The notes: generated by a model not told the origin, from the letters alone. A stretch of DNA of 64,000 nt from Staphylococcus hsinchuensis (GCF_038789205.1 NZ_CP128355.1:992001-1056000), one strand, 5' to 3'. Shown: positions 47,719 to 57,426, counted from the stretch's first letter. A program made the numbers and translations.

Positions 47719-47780
47719 TGATTGATTATGATTGTTTTTGATAAAAAGTGATTGAAATATGAAAGCGGATTCATTATAAT
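47719..47780 (+). promoter_or_regulatory. fru promoter with phased TGATTG repeats and a cre site
   Basis: TTGAAA (47752-47757) and TATAAT (47775-47780) are 17 bases apart. TGATTG stands at 47719, 47729 and 47749, with TGATAA at 47739, so four units repeat every ten bases up to the -35 element. TGAAAGCGGATTCA (47760-47773) fills the spacer and fits the loose cre consensus WTGNAANCGNWNNCW. Confidence 0.7.
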
Positions 47781-47803
47781 GAATTTGAAGATGAGGTGAA
47801 ACG

Positions 47804-48559
47804 ATGATTTCAGAAAAACGACAAAGTTTAATCTTAAATGAATTAGCGAAGAAAGACTTTTTAACTTTGAATGAATTAGTAGATAGAACGCATTGTAGTG
47901 CTTCAACGGTTAGACGTGATTTATCTAAGTTACAACAGATGGGGAAACTTAAGCGTGTGCATGGTGGTGCAACTTTGAATCAAACTACAGTGTTTGAACC
48001 TAATTTAGCAGATAAACGGAGTACAAATATTAGAGAAAAACAAGAAATAGGTAGGTTAGCTGCACTTCAAATAAATGATAACGATTGTGTCTATTTAGAT
48101 GCCGGTTCAACGACACTTGAAATGATACCTTATATTACTGCGAAAGATATTATCGTTGTAACTAATGGTTTAACACATGTAGAAGAACTATTAAAGCAAG
48201 GGATTAAGACGTTGATGATTGGTGGAGAAATTAAATCAACAACGCTTGCCGCAGTTGGTGCCAGCGCACTATCTACTTTAAATCGTTACCGCTTTGACAA
48301 AGTATTTATGGGAATCAATGGTATTGATTTAAAGCATGGATTGACGACGCCTGATGAACAAGAAGCCCTTATAAAGACTCATGCTATTGAGTTGGGTTCA
48401 CAGATATTTATATTAGCAGATTATTCAAAGTTCAATAAAGTTTATTTTGCCCAAGTTTCACTTCAAGAAGATATAGAAATTGTAACTTCTAAAAAGGCTG
48501 TTGCAACAGTACAACGAGATTATTTTGAAAAATATCAATTTACGGGGGGAACAATATGA
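47804..48559 (+). CDS. fruR: DeoR family repressor of the fructose operon
   Basis: A 251-residue DeoR regulator. The N-terminal helix-turn-helix is DRTHCSASTVRRDLSKLQ; the C-terminal sugar-phosphate domain has DAGSTTLEM and the VGASAL and FMGINGID motifs. It probably senses fructose-1-phosphate. It heads the operon and overlaps fruB by four bases. The upstream phased repeats are its likely operator. Confidence 0.9.
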   Translation: MISEKRQSLILNELAKKDFLTLNELVDRTHCSASTVRRDLSKLQQMGKLKRVHGGATLNQTTVFEPNLADKRSTNIREKQEIGRLAALQINDNDCVYLDAGSTTLEMIPYITAKDIIVVTNGLTHVEELLKQGIKTLMIGGEIKSTTLAAVGASALSTLNRYRFDKVFMGINGIDLKHGLTTPDEQEALIKTHAIELGSQIFILADYSKFNKVYFAQVSLQEDIEIVTSKKAVATVQRDYFEKYQFTGGTI

Positions 48560-49479
48560 TTTATACCGTTACTTTTAATCCATCGATAGACTATATCATG
48601 GTGTCAGAAGACTTTGAGTTGGGTAGGTTAAATCGCGTTACAGATACGCAGAAATTCGCAGGAGGTAAGGGAATTAACGTATCGCGTGTATTGAAAACAT
48701 TAAATGTCCATTCGACTGCATTAGGTTTTGTTGGTGGGTTTCCGGGACAATTTATTATCGATACATTACAAAATGCATCAATTGCAAAGAATTTTGTGCA
48801 TATTGATGAAGATACACGGATTAACGTCAAACTTAAAACACAGGTTGAAACAGAAATAAATGCACCTGGCCCAACTGTTAGTCATGAGCAATTTGAAACA
48901 TTATTAAATCAAATGAGAAAAACGAAAGAACATGATGTTGTCATTGTTTCAGGTAGCGTCCCAAAGAGTATACCTGATGATGCGTATAAACAAATAGCTC
49001 AAATCACATATGAAACAGGTGCGAAGTTAGTAGTAGATGCGGAAAAAGATTTAGTGAAGTCTGTATTAGAATATCAGCCTTTATTTATTAAACCGAACAA
49101 AGATGAACTCGAAGATATGTTTGATACGACGATTAAATCAGATGAAGAAGTGATTAAATATGCTCGACAAATTATAGACCAAGGTGCACAGTCAGTCATA
49201 ATCACGCTCGGTGGTGCAGGTGCAATTTACGTTGATCATAAAAATAGTTATAAAGCTGAAGTGCCTATAGATAAAGTGATCAACACAGTTGGTGCAGGAG
49301 ACAGCACAGTTGCAGGCATGGTTGCAGGTTTAGAATCAGGTCTTTCAATCGAAGAATCATTTAAACAAGCAGTGGCTTCGGGATCAGCTACAGCGTTTAA
49401 CGATGATTTAGCAACATATCAATCTATATTAGAAGTTAAAGACAAAGTTACAATTAGCGCATTAGATGGGAGTGTATAA
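48556..49479 (+). CDS. fruB: 1-phosphofructokinase
   Basis: A 307-residue PfkB-family kinase: FNPSIDYIM at the start, FAGGKGINVSRVLK for substrate binding, and the catalytic GAGDSTVAGMVAG near the C-terminus (Asp as base). It phosphorylates fructose-1-phosphate, the product of FruA, to fructose-1,6-bisphosphate. The ATG overlaps fruR; fruA begins two bases after the stop. It is also called fruK. Confidence 0.93.
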   Translation: MIYTVTFNPSIDYIMVSEDFELGRLNRVTDTQKFAGGKGINVSRVLKTLNVHSTALGFVGGFPGQFIIDTLQNASIAKNFVHIDEDTRINVKLKTQVETEINAPGPTVSHEQFETLLNQMRKTKEHDVVIVSGSVPKSIPDDAYKQIAQITYETGAKLVVDAEKDLVKSVLEYQPLFIKPNKDELEDMFDTTIKSDEEVIKYARQIIDQGAQSVIITLGGAGAIYVDHKNSYKAEVPIDKVINTVGAGDSTVAGMVAGLESGLSIEESFKQAVASGSATAFNDDLATYQSILEVKDKVTISALDGSV

Positions 49480-49481
49480 AC

Positions 49482-51449
49482 ATGAGAATTACAGAATTAT
49501 TGACGCAATCAACCATTGCGATGGATTTATCTGCAAATGATAAAGATGGTGTTATTGAAGAATTAGGGAATCAGTTAAATCATGCAGGAAAACTTAACGA
49601 TGTTAAAGCTTTTAAAGAAGCGATTCATAACCGTGAAGCGCAAAGTACAACAGGTATTGGTGAAGGGATTGCTATTCCACATGCCAAAGTAGCTGCAGTT
49701 GATTCACCAGCGATAGCATTCGGTAAATCTAAAGAGGGCATCGATTATCAAAGTTTAGATATGCAACCTGCACATTTATTCTTTATGATTGCTGCGCCAG
49801 AAGGTGGTGCTCAAACGCATTTAGATGCACTGGCGAAACTCTCAGGTATTCTTATGGATGAGCATGTTCGCGCACAATTATTAGATGCTAAATCTCCATA
49901 GGAAGTATTACAAATTATTGATAAAGCTGATGATGAGGCAACTGAAGATGAAGAAGCAGAACAACAAGCTTCAGCTACAACCAATGCTTCTTCAACGGAA
50001 GAAACTGATAAAGATGAACCATACATTTTGGCTGTCACAGCTTGTCCTACTGGAATTGCGCACACATATATGGCACGTGATGCTTTGAAGAAACAAGCAG
50101 AAAAAATGAACGTTAAAATAAAAGTCGAAACAAACGGTTCAGGTGGTATCAAAAATCACCTTACAGATGAAGATATAGCACGTGCTACAGGAATTATCGT
50201 AGCAGCTGATGTACATGTAGATACTGATCGATTTGATGGAAAAAATGTTGTAGAAGTGCCAGTGGCTGATGGTATTAAACGTCCTGAAACATTAATAAAT
50301 ATGGCACAAGATCGTTCTCGTAAACCATTTGTTGCAAAAGGAGATAGCCAAAGCAGCTATACTGAAAGCAATGAGAAACAAAGTGTCGGAAAAACAATTT
50401 ATAAACATCTCATGAATGGTGTTTCTAATATGTTACCGCTCGTAATAGCAGGTGGTATCATTATGGCACTTGTATTTATTATAGGTCCAAACTCTTTTGA
50501 TCCAAAAAGCTCTGAACATAATGCTTTCGCAGAACAATTATGGAATATCGGTAAAAACAGTGCATTCTTACTTATTATACCAGTGCTTGCGGGTTACATC
50601 GCTCGAAGCATCGCGGATAAACCTGGTTTCGCTGCAGGTTTAGTTGGTGGTATGTTAGCAGCCAATGGTGATTCAGGCTTTATTGGTGGTATTCTAGCTG
50701 GTTTCTTAGCTGGTTACTTAACTCAAGGTATTAAAAAACTTGCGAGTTATTTACCACAAGCATTGGAAGGTTTAAAACCGACATTAATTTATCCCGTATT
50801 TTCTGTTCTAATTAGTGGATTACTAATGATTTATGTCGTTAACCCACCTGCATCATGGTTAAATAATACATTACTTAACGGTTTAGATAGTTTATCTGGC
50901 TCTAACATCATGTTATTAGGATTAGTTATCGGTGCAATGATGGCAATCGATATGGGTGGTCCTTTCAACAAAGCCGCATATGTCTTTGCGACTGCAGCTT
51001 TAACTGAAGGTAATGCAGCGCCAATTACAGCAGCTATGATTGGAGGAATGGTACCTCCAATGGCTATTGCAACTGCGATGTTAATTTTTAAAAAGAAATT
51101 CACGAAAGAGCAACGAGGATCAATTTTACCAAACTATGTTATGGGACTCTCATTTATTACAGAAGGTGCAATTCCATTTGCGGCAGCTGATCCTTTAAGA
51201 GTGATTCCTTCAATGATGGTTGGTTCAGGTGTAGCTGGTGCGATTGCACTTGGATTAGGTTCAACAATACAAGCGCCTCATGGTGGTATCTTTGTAATTA
51301 TTGGTACGAACATTAACCATTTAGATCATATTTTGTCAGCGCTAATAGCAATTGTAATTGGTTCAATTGTTTCAGCAATCATTTACGGTGTACTTAAACC
51401 TAAAGTAACTGATAATGAACTTGACGCTTCAAAGTCAATGAATGAATAA
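49482..51449 (+). pseudogene. fruA: Fructose PTS enzyme IIABC (fruA) interrupted by an in-frame TAG
   Basis: The frame encodes 655 residues in the order EIIA, EIIB, EIIC, but codon 140 (49899-49901) is TAG. EIIA (1-139) is complete, with the phospho-His in GIAIPHAKV. After the stop the same frame continues through an acidic, Ala-rich linker, EIIB with its Cys in VTACPTGIAHTYMA, and EIIC with about ten helices (LPLVIAGGIIMALVFII). One base change from a Glu codon GAG would explain it. The next possible start, TTG 50028, would remove the first strand of EIIB and has no good ribosome binding site. Fructose uptake by this enzyme should be lost unless the stop is read through or is a sequence error. 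Confidence 0.88.
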
Positions 51450-51488
51450 TATATAATGTAATAATTAACACTTTACTTTATAAAAATA

Positions 51489-51589
51489 GAGAATGATGCA
51501 GAAATCGAATTTTTCTAATAGAGATTTCGTAATCCCACCTAATTTACAAAGAGGCTGAGATATTTTTTATCCCAGCCTCTATTTTTTTA
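51489..51589 (+). repeat. Dispersed intergenic double-hairpin element, copy 3
   Basis: The first stem (GATGCAGAAATC with GATTTCGTAATCCCAC) is degenerate. The second, GAGGCTGAGATA with ATCCCAGCCTC, is strong and followed by ATTTTTTT; it can terminate the fru operon. Compare the copies at 1931, 43790 and 58601. Confidence 0.75.
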
Positions 51590-51738
51590 TTTTCTAAAAA
51601 TGAAGCACGTTTAGTGGATTTTCTAACTATTGTCATATATTTAACATAAACATTTGAATATAATATGTAGGTTAATTTTGATAAACTGATAAAGTAGGAT
51701 AAACATAATTAAATTAACATATAAAGAAGGTAAGTATA

Positions 51739-52899
51739 ATGTCTAAATATGTTTTAATCAATGGATGTATATATACAGAAAGAGAAAAAATAGATAAAGG
51801 TTATGTCATTATAAAAAACGGCAAAATTGCTGGTTTAGGTAATGGTAACTATGAAGGTGAGCTCGAGACATATGATATGAAAGGGCGACACATCTTACCA
51901 GGATTTATTGACATGCATATTCACGGTGGTTATGGAGAAGATGCAATGGATGGGTCGTTTGACGGACTGAAACATTTATCTGAATCGCTATTGTCTGAAG
52001 GTACAACAAGTTATGTACCTACGACAATGACTCAATCCGAACAAAACATTAAAGCGGCATTAAAAAATATTGCCGATTATCAGTCACAACAAGATAGATA
52101 TCAAGCAGCTGAAGTAGTAGGTGTCCATTTAGAAGGTCCATTTATTTCTGAACATAAAGTAGGAGCTCAAAATCCTAAATATGTACAAAGACCAACCGTA
52201 GAAAAACTGCAACAGTTTCAAGAAAGTGCAAATAACCAAATCAAAGTTATAACCTTTGCCCCAGAGGTCAAAGGTGCTTTAGCGTTATTACAATCATTTA
52301 AAGATAAAATACGTTTTTCGATCGGTCATAGTGTGGCGACGTTTGAAGAGACTAATAAAGCGGCACAAAATGGTGCTAGACATGTGACGCATTTATACAA
52401 TGCAGCTACGCCATTTGAACATCGAAAGCCAGGCGTGTTTGGCGCGGCGTGGACGAACGATGATCTTCATACAGAGATCATTGTTGATGGTGTGCATTCA
52501 CACCCTGCAGCTGTCAAAATTGCTTATAAACAAAAAGGTAATAGTCGATTTTTCTTAATTACAGATGCGATGCGAGCGAAAGGCATGCCTGAAGGTGAAT
52601 ATGATTTAGGCGGTCAAAATGTGATTGTTAAAGGCACTGAAGCACGGTTAGAATCAGGTGCCTTGGCTGGTAGTATATTGAAGATGAATGACGGTTTAAA
52701 TAACTTAATCAATTATACTGGCGATTCATTAGAAAACTTATGGAGAGTTACGAGTTTAAATCAAGCTAAAGCACTAAAAATAGATGATAGAAAAGGGAGT
52801 TTAAAAGTTGGCAATGATGCAGATATCGTTGTGCTAGATAATGATATAAATGTGCAATTGACAATTAAGTCAGGTAAAATGCATCATTTTTCAAAATAA
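51739..52899 (+). CDS. nagA: N-acetylglucosamine-6-phosphate deacetylase
   Basis: A 386-residue amidohydrolase with IDMHIHGGYGEDAMDG, HLEGPF, FSIGHSVATFEE, THLYNAATPF and ITDAMRAKGMPEGEYDL, which contain the metal and catalytic His and Asp residues. It removes acetate from GlcNAc-6-phosphate in amino-sugar use and wall recycling. It has its own AAGAAGG Shine-Dalgarno sequence. Placement after fruA matches the S. aureus order from memory. Confidence 0.93.
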   Translation: MSKYVLINGCIYTEREKIDKGYVIIKNGKIAGLGNGNYEGELETYDMKGRHILPGFIDMHIHGGYGEDAMDGSFDGLKHLSESLLSEGTTSYVPTTMTQSEQNIKAALKNIADYQSQQDRYQAAEVVGVHLEGPFISEHKVGAQNPKYVQRPTVEKLQQFQESANNQIKVITFAPEVKGALALLQSFKDKIRFSIGHSVATFEETNKAAQNGARHVTHLYNAATPFEHRKPGVFGAAWTNDDLHTEIIVDGVHSHPAAVKIAYKQKGNSRFFLITDAMRAKGMPEGEYDLGGQNVIVKGTEARLESGALAGSILKMNDGLNNLINYTGDSLENLWRVTSLNQAKALKIDDRKGSLKVGNDADIVVLDNDINVQLTIKSGKMHHFSK

Positions 52900-53081
52900 T
52901 ACTAATGTTAAATTTAACATTTAGATTGTTAAAACATTAATGGAATTGTATATTTACGGTTTATTAGTAATTTGAATAAAAAAGATTCTGAAATATAGAA
53001 TAGTCGTCTTAAATATGGTAGAATAAAAATCAATATGTATTTTTAGGGAGGTGTTACAATGGGAAGGATTTAGTAACTTTA

Positions 53082-53171
53082 ATGATGACTTGGAATAACG
53101 ATCAATATAATGAACGGTCACCTATTGTGACACAAAAATTTGGAGGTGAATCCCTAGAAATAGGGAATTAA
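53082..53171 (+). CDS. Possible 29-residue leader peptide of mpfA
   Basis: The frame ATG ATG ACT TGG... runs 29 codons and ends with TAA at 53169-53171, directly followed in the same frame by the TTG start of mpfA. The peptide is polar (TWNNDQYNERSPIVTQ). Its ribosome binding site is weak (AAGGA, 13 bases away). A strong AGGGAGGTG at 53045 instead faces ATG 53059, which reads only MGRI before TAG. I list it as a candidate only. Confidence 0.35.
   Translation: MMTWNNDQYNERSPIVTQKFGGESLEIGN
53151..53166 (+). promoter_or_regulatory. Hairpin covering the mpfA Shine-Dalgarno sequence
   Basis: TCCCTA-GAAA-TAGGGA is a perfect 6-bp stem with a GNRA-type tetraloop. Its right arm holds AGGGA, the only Shine-Dalgarno candidate at correct distance (five bases) from TTG 53172. 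Confidence 0.5.
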
Positions 53172-54521
53172 TTGGAAACTGCGACCATAATAAATTTAGT
53201 AATATTTTTTCTATTAATAGCGTTAACTACTGTCTTTGTTGGCTCGGAATTTGCTTTAGTAAAGGTTCGATCTACGAGAATTGAACAGTTAGCTTCAGAA
53301 GGAAATGGTAATGCCAAAGTTGTTAAAAAGATGACGAAGAACTTGGATTACTATTTATCTGCCTGTCAGCTCGGGATTACGGTAACTTCTCTAGGATTAG
53401 GTTGGTTAGGTGAACCAACTTTCGATAAGTTATTACATCCTTTGTTCGAATTATTACATCTACCTCAAGCTATCACTACGACGATTTCATTTGTTCTAGC
53501 GTTCATCATCGTTACGTACTTACACGTAGTTCTTGGGGAATTAGCACCGAAGACTTTAGCAATTCAACATACAGAGAGATTAGCACTATTATATTCTAGA
53601 CCACTTTATTATTTTGGATTCGTGATGAAACCATTAATATGGTTAATGAACGGTTCAGCAAGACTGATTATCCGTATTTTTGGTGTAGACCCGGATGCAA
53701 ATAATGATGCAATGTCAGAGGAAGAAATAAAGATTATTATAAATAACAGCTACAACGGTGGAGAAATTAACCAAACCGAGTTAGCTTACATGCAAAATAT
53801 TTTTTCTTTCGATGAGCGCCATGCTAAAGATATCATGGTGCCACGAACACAAATGATTACGTTGAATGAACCATTTAATGTTGATGAATTATTAGACACA
53901 ATTAAAGAACACCAATTCACACGCTATCCTATTACTGAAGATGGTGACAAAGACCATATTAAAGGCTTTATCAACGTTAAAGAATTTTTAACGGAATATG
54001 CTTCAGGTAAACAGATTAAAGTAAGCAATTATATTCACGATTTACCTATGATTTCTGAAACGACACAGATTAGTGATGCATTAATTCGCATGCAACGTGA
54101 ACATGTGCATATCAGTTTAATCATTGATGAATACGGTGGTACAGCCGGTATATTAACAATGGAAGACATCTTAGAAGAAATAGTAGGTGAAATCCGTGAC
54201 GAGTTTGATGACGATGAAGTAAACGATATTGTGAAATTATCTGATGATAAATACCAAATTAATGGACGTGTATTACTCGACGACTTAAACGAACAGTTTG
54301 GTATTGAATTTGAAGACTCTGAAGATATTGATACGATTGGTGGTTGGCTACAAGCCCACAATACAAACTTACAGCAAAATGACTATGTAGATACTGAACA
54401 TGATCGTTGGGTCATTTCTGAAATAGATAATCATCAAATTATTCATGTTATTTTAAAATATGAGTTTAACGATACGCGTCCGACACCTGAAGAAGATGAG
54501 GAAGACGAATCAAACGATTAA
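53172..54521 (+). CDS. mpfA: Magnesium exporter MpfA (CNNM/CorC family)
   Basis: A 449-residue protein: DUF21 membrane domain (about 1-190, with [14 protein letters not shown] and [13 protein letters not shown]), a CBS pair (about 200-335, with [12 protein letters not shown] and [17 protein letters not shown]) and a C-terminal CorC/HlyC domain (345-435). The S. aureus homologue protects against toxic magnesium, probably by efflux. TTG 53172 is the only upstream start, since TAA directly precedes it. The leader has unusual structure (see findings). Confidence 0.88.
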   Translation: METATIINLVIFFLLIALTTVFVGSEFALVKVRSTRIEQLASEGNGNAKVVKKMTKNLDYYLSACQLGITVTSLGLGWLGEPTFDKLLHPLFELLHLPQAITTTISFVLAFIIVTYLHVVLGELAPKTLAIQHTERLALLYSRPLYYFGFVMKPLIWLMNGSARLIIRIFGVDPDANNDAMSEEEIKIIINNSYNGGEINQTELAYMQNIFSFDERHAKDIMVPRTQMITLNEPFNVDELLDTIKEHQFTRYPITEDGDKDHIKGFINVKEFLTEYASGKQIKVSNYIHDLPMISETTQISDALIRMQREHVHISLIIDEYGGTAGILTMEDILEEIVGEIRDEFDDDEVNDIVKLSDDKYQINGRVLLDDLNEQFGIEFEDSEDIDTIGGWLQAHNTNLQQNDYVDTEHDRWVISEIDNHQIIHVILKYEFNDTRPTPEEDEEDESND

Positions 54522-54550
54522 TAAATGTTTTATACGAAATAATATAAATG

Positions 54551-54591
54551 CTAAAACTGAGACGTGTAATAACGTCTCAGTTTTTTATTTT
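54551..54591 (+). terminator. Terminator of mpfA
   Basis: The arms aaactgagacgt and acgtctcagttt are followed by TTTTATTTT. Confidence 0.9.
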
Positions 54592-54733
54592 CGTTTCTAA
54601 GCTTAAAGGTATATTTTTATTTTTGAGCATATTAAAATAGATATAATACTGTTCACATAGAAAGTCATATGAATTGTGAAAAAAGTTTATTTGATCAATA
54701 TATTTTAGGAAATATGTAGAAAGGGGATTACCT

Positions 54734-55573
54734 ATGATTGAAGATATATATTATTTAAATAACGGTTATCCAATGCCAAAAGTAGGACTAGGTGTCTATA
54801 AAATCTCTGAAACAGAAATGGAAACAGCAGTAATGCATGCTTTAGAGGTAGGGTATCGTGCTTTCGATACTGCTTATTTTTATAATAATGAACAAGCTTT
54901 AGGTCAAGTACTATCAAAATCAGATGTTTCACGTGATGACTTATTTATTACTTCAAAATTATGGAATGATTATCAAGGCTACGACCAAACAATTGAATAT
55001 TTTAATAAAACACTAAATAATTTAGATACGGATTATTTAGACTTGTTTTTAATTCATTGGCCATGTGAAGAAGATGGATTATTTATTGAAAGTTACAAAG
55101 CGATGGAGCAATTATACAAAGAAGGAAAAGTACGTGCTATTGGGGTGTGCAATTTTAAACAACACCACTTAGAACAATTGATGGATGAAACGGAAATCGT
55201 ACCAGCTGTAAATCAAATTGAGTTCCACCCATACTTTAACCAGTACAAACTACAAAAGTTCTGTGATAAACATGATATTGCAGTAACTGCTTGGATGCCA
55301 TTAATGAGAAATCAAGGCTTATTAGACGATCCATTAATTACTGATTTAGCTAAACGCTATGATAAAACACCTGCGCAAATAGTATTGCGTTGGCATCTTG
55401 CGCATAATCGCATTGTCATACCTAAATCTAAAACACCAGAACGTATCGAAGAAAACTATAATATTTTTGATTTTAATTTAGAATTAACAGATATAGCTGA
55501 AATAGATAGTTTAGACAGAGGTGCTAGACAAGGTAAAGACCCGGATGAAGTAAGAATAGGCACATTAAAATAG
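54734..55573 (+). CDS. Aldo/keto reductase, AKR5 (2,5-diketogluconate reductase) type
   Basis: A 279-residue TIM-barrel enzyme. FDTAYFYNNE holds the catalytic Asp and Tyr, ITSKLWN the Lys and FLIHWPCE the His. IVIPKSKTPERIEENY binds NADPH. It reduces small aldehydes or ketones; the substrate is unknown. AAAGGGGA precedes the ATG. A gene of this type follows the mpfA homologue in S. aureus, as I recall. Confidence 0.88.
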   Translation: MIEDIYYLNNGYPMPKVGLGVYKISETEMETAVMHALEVGYRAFDTAYFYNNEQALGQVLSKSDVSRDDLFITSKLWNDYQGYDQTIEYFNKTLNNLDTDYLDLFLIHWPCEEDGLFIESYKAMEQLYKEGKVRAIGVCNFKQHHLEQLMDETEIVPAVNQIEFHPYFNQYKLQKFCDKHDIAVTAWMPLMRNQGLLDDPLITDLAKRYDKTPAQIVLRWHLAHNRIVIPKSKTPERIEENYNIFDFNLELTDIAEIDSLDRGARQGKDPDEVRIGTLK

Positions 55574-55608
55574 TAAGCAGTGTATTTTTAATATAGTACC
55601 AATGCTTT

Positions 55609-55653
55609 ATAGCCGATGATATCTTCGTAAGAAGGTATCATCGGTTTTATTAT
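55609..55653 (+). terminator. Rho-independent terminator
   Basis: The arms ccgatgatatcttc and gaaggtatcatcgg are followed by TTTTATT. Confidence 0.87.
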
Positions 55654-55670
55654 ATATAAATACTTAATAA

Positions 55671-56015
55671 GTACCGACTCCTGAGAGGAAAGCACGGGCC
55701 GAAGACTCCAGGTAGAGACAGTACCTTAGGAAAGTGAATACATTTTCCAAGGTAAAAAATATAAAAGTTAAAATAAATAGAAGATAAATCTTTAAATGAA
55801 AATGTACCGACTCCTGAGAGGAAAGCACGGACCGAAGACTCCAGGTAGAGACAGTACCTTAGGAAAGTGAATACATTTTCCAAGGTAAAAAATATAAAAG
55901 TTAAAATAAATAGAAGACAGATCTTTAAATGAAAATGTACCGACTCCTGAGGGAATAGCACAAGCCGAAGACTACAGGCTGAGGCAGTGCCCTAGGAAAG
56001 CGAGTACATTTTCCT
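55671..56015 (+). repeat. Tandem structured repeat, 133-bp period, three copies
   Basis: Copies start with gtaccgactcctgag at 55671, 55804 and 55937. The first two units differ at only about three of 133 positions; the third is a partial, diverged 80-bp unit. In the third copy GAAAATGTAC (55931-55940) and GTACATTTTC (56004-56013) form a perfect outer stem, with GCAC/GTGC and AGCC/GGCT nested inside. No coding frame with a ribosome binding site crosses it. Confidence 0.85.
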
Positions 56016-56104
56016 AAATATATAAGGTGAAATATAGTTTGAAAAGCATTTTTAACAAAATAAAGATTTTAATTGCGACCTTAGTCCGATTTATTGGGAA
56101 ACAA

Positions 56105-56130
56105 GTTTAATTGAAGAATGTAAAGGCTAT
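56105..56130 (+). promoter_or_regulatory. Candidate sigma-B promoter of csbB
   Basis: GTTTAA (56105-56110), 14 bases, then GGCTAT (56125-56130), one mismatch from GGGTAT. It lies about 105 bases before the csbB start. In B. subtilis the csbB name itself means controlled by sigma-B. Confidence 0.5.
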
Positions 56131-56235
56131 ATAAAAATTATGTAAAATTAATTGCTATAGATAGCATTATCATGCAGTAACTTGATAAAGTAATATAAAG
56201 CAATAAAGAAGTAACTAAAATGAAGGTGTTAAGGA

Positions 56236-57309
56236 ATGCAATTAAGAGTAATCATACCTTGCTATAACGAAGGTGAAGTTATATTAAAAACGTATCAACG
56301 ATTAACTGAAATTTTATCAGAAGACAGCCAACAACACCACTACAATTATGACTTGTTATTTATAGATGATGGTAGTAGCGATAATACTATTAATTATATA
56401 CAAGATGTGGCAAATAAAGACCAACACGTTAAATTCATTTCATTTAGCCGTAATTTCGGGAAAGAGTCAGCCATGATTGCAGGTTACCAACATAGTAGCC
56501 ATTGTGATGCAGTCGTTATGATTGATGCAGATTTGCAACATCCACCAGAATTAATTCCTCAAATGATTGAAGGTTATATGGATGGATATGATCAAGTTAT
56601 TGCAAAAAGAGACCGAACAGGCGAAAAGAAATCTCGTAAATTATTAACAAGAATTTATTATCGAGCAATCAACTACTTTGTAGAAGATATTAGACTTGAA
56701 GATGGTATTGGAGATTTCAGATTATTAAGTAAAAGAGCAGTAAATTCTTTAACTGACTTAGATGAATGTACGCGTTTCTCTAAAGGACTTTATGCTTGGA
56801 TTGGCTATAATACGAAAGTATTTACTTATGAAAATGTTGAAAGAGAAGATGGTGACTCCAAATGGTCATTTGGTAAGCTGTTAAATTATGGTATAGATGG
56901 ACTCATTTCATTTAATACAAAACCATTACGTATGATGATTTATTTAGGGATGTTTGTTTCATTTATCAGTTTGTTATATATAGTATTTATTTTAGCTGGT
57001 ATTATTTTACACGGTGTCAAAACACCAGGATACTTCTCTACTATAGCAGCTATACTTATGTTAGGAGGAATCCAATTAATTTCAATTGGTGTTATCGGTG
57101 AATATATCGGACGTATTTATTATGAAGTGAAAAAACGACCTAAATATATAGTTGAAGCATCCAATTTAAACAAACAGTCATACCAACAATCAAGAGATGA
57201 AAGAGAAAGAGATTACCACACTTCAATTACTAATATTAATCAAAAATATTATCAACATGAAATAAAACAACAACCTGTCGAGGAAAAGAAATTAGTCAAT
57301 CATAAATAA
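56236..57309 (+). CDS. csbB: CsbB-like membrane glycosyltransferase (GT2)
   Basis: A 357-residue enzyme. The GT-A domain (about 1-225) has IPCYNEGEVI, FIDDGSSDNT, the metal site MIDADLQHP and KWSFGKLLNYG; two membrane helices follow (LGMFVSFISLLYIVFILAG, AILMLGGIQLISIGVIG). The last 60 residues are polar. It loads a sugar, in S. aureus GlcNAc, onto undecaprenyl phosphate, which YfhO then transfers to lipoteichoic acid. In S. aureus saePQRS lies beside this gene, as I recall; here it does not. The Shine-Dalgarno sequence is GAAGGTG. Confidence 0.87.
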   Translation: MQLRVIIPCYNEGEVILKTYQRLTEILSEDSQQHHYNYDLLFIDDGSSDNTINYIQDVANKDQHVKFISFSRNFGKESAMIAGYQHSSHCDAVVMIDADLQHPPELIPQMIEGYMDGYDQVIAKRDRTGEKKSRKLLTRIYYRAINYFVEDIRLEDGIGDFRLLSKRAVNSLTDLDECTRFSKGLYAWIGYNTKVFTYENVEREDGDSKWSFGKLLNYGIDGLISFNTKPLRMMIYLGMFVSFISLLYIVFILAGIILHGVKTPGYFSTIAAILMLGGIQLISIGVIGEYIGRIYYEVKKRPKYIVEASNLNKQSYQQSRDERERDYHTSITNINQKYYQHEIKQQPVEEKKLVNHK

Positions 57310-57317
57310 TTTAATAA

Positions 57318-57369
57318 GAGCGAGATGCAAGCATCTATTAAATATAGAAGTTTGCATCTCGCTTTTTTA
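57318..57369 (+). terminator. Terminator of csbB
   Basis: The arms agcgagatgcaa and ttgcatctcgct are followed by TTTTT. Confidence 0.9.
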
Positions 57370-57426
57370 GTTCTAAGATAGTTATGGACTGAAAATATAT
57401 TGTTTTTTAATTCCTTGTTTCATTAG

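Noticed and set aside
55650..55961. 103-codon minus-strand frame across the tandem repeats
   Set aside because: It exists only because repeat units happen to lack stops; it has no ribosome binding site and the period of 133 shifts the frame in each unit.
55671..56015. CRISPR array
   Set aside because: Repeat units are 133 bases and nearly identical throughout, without unique spacers, and there are no cas genes.
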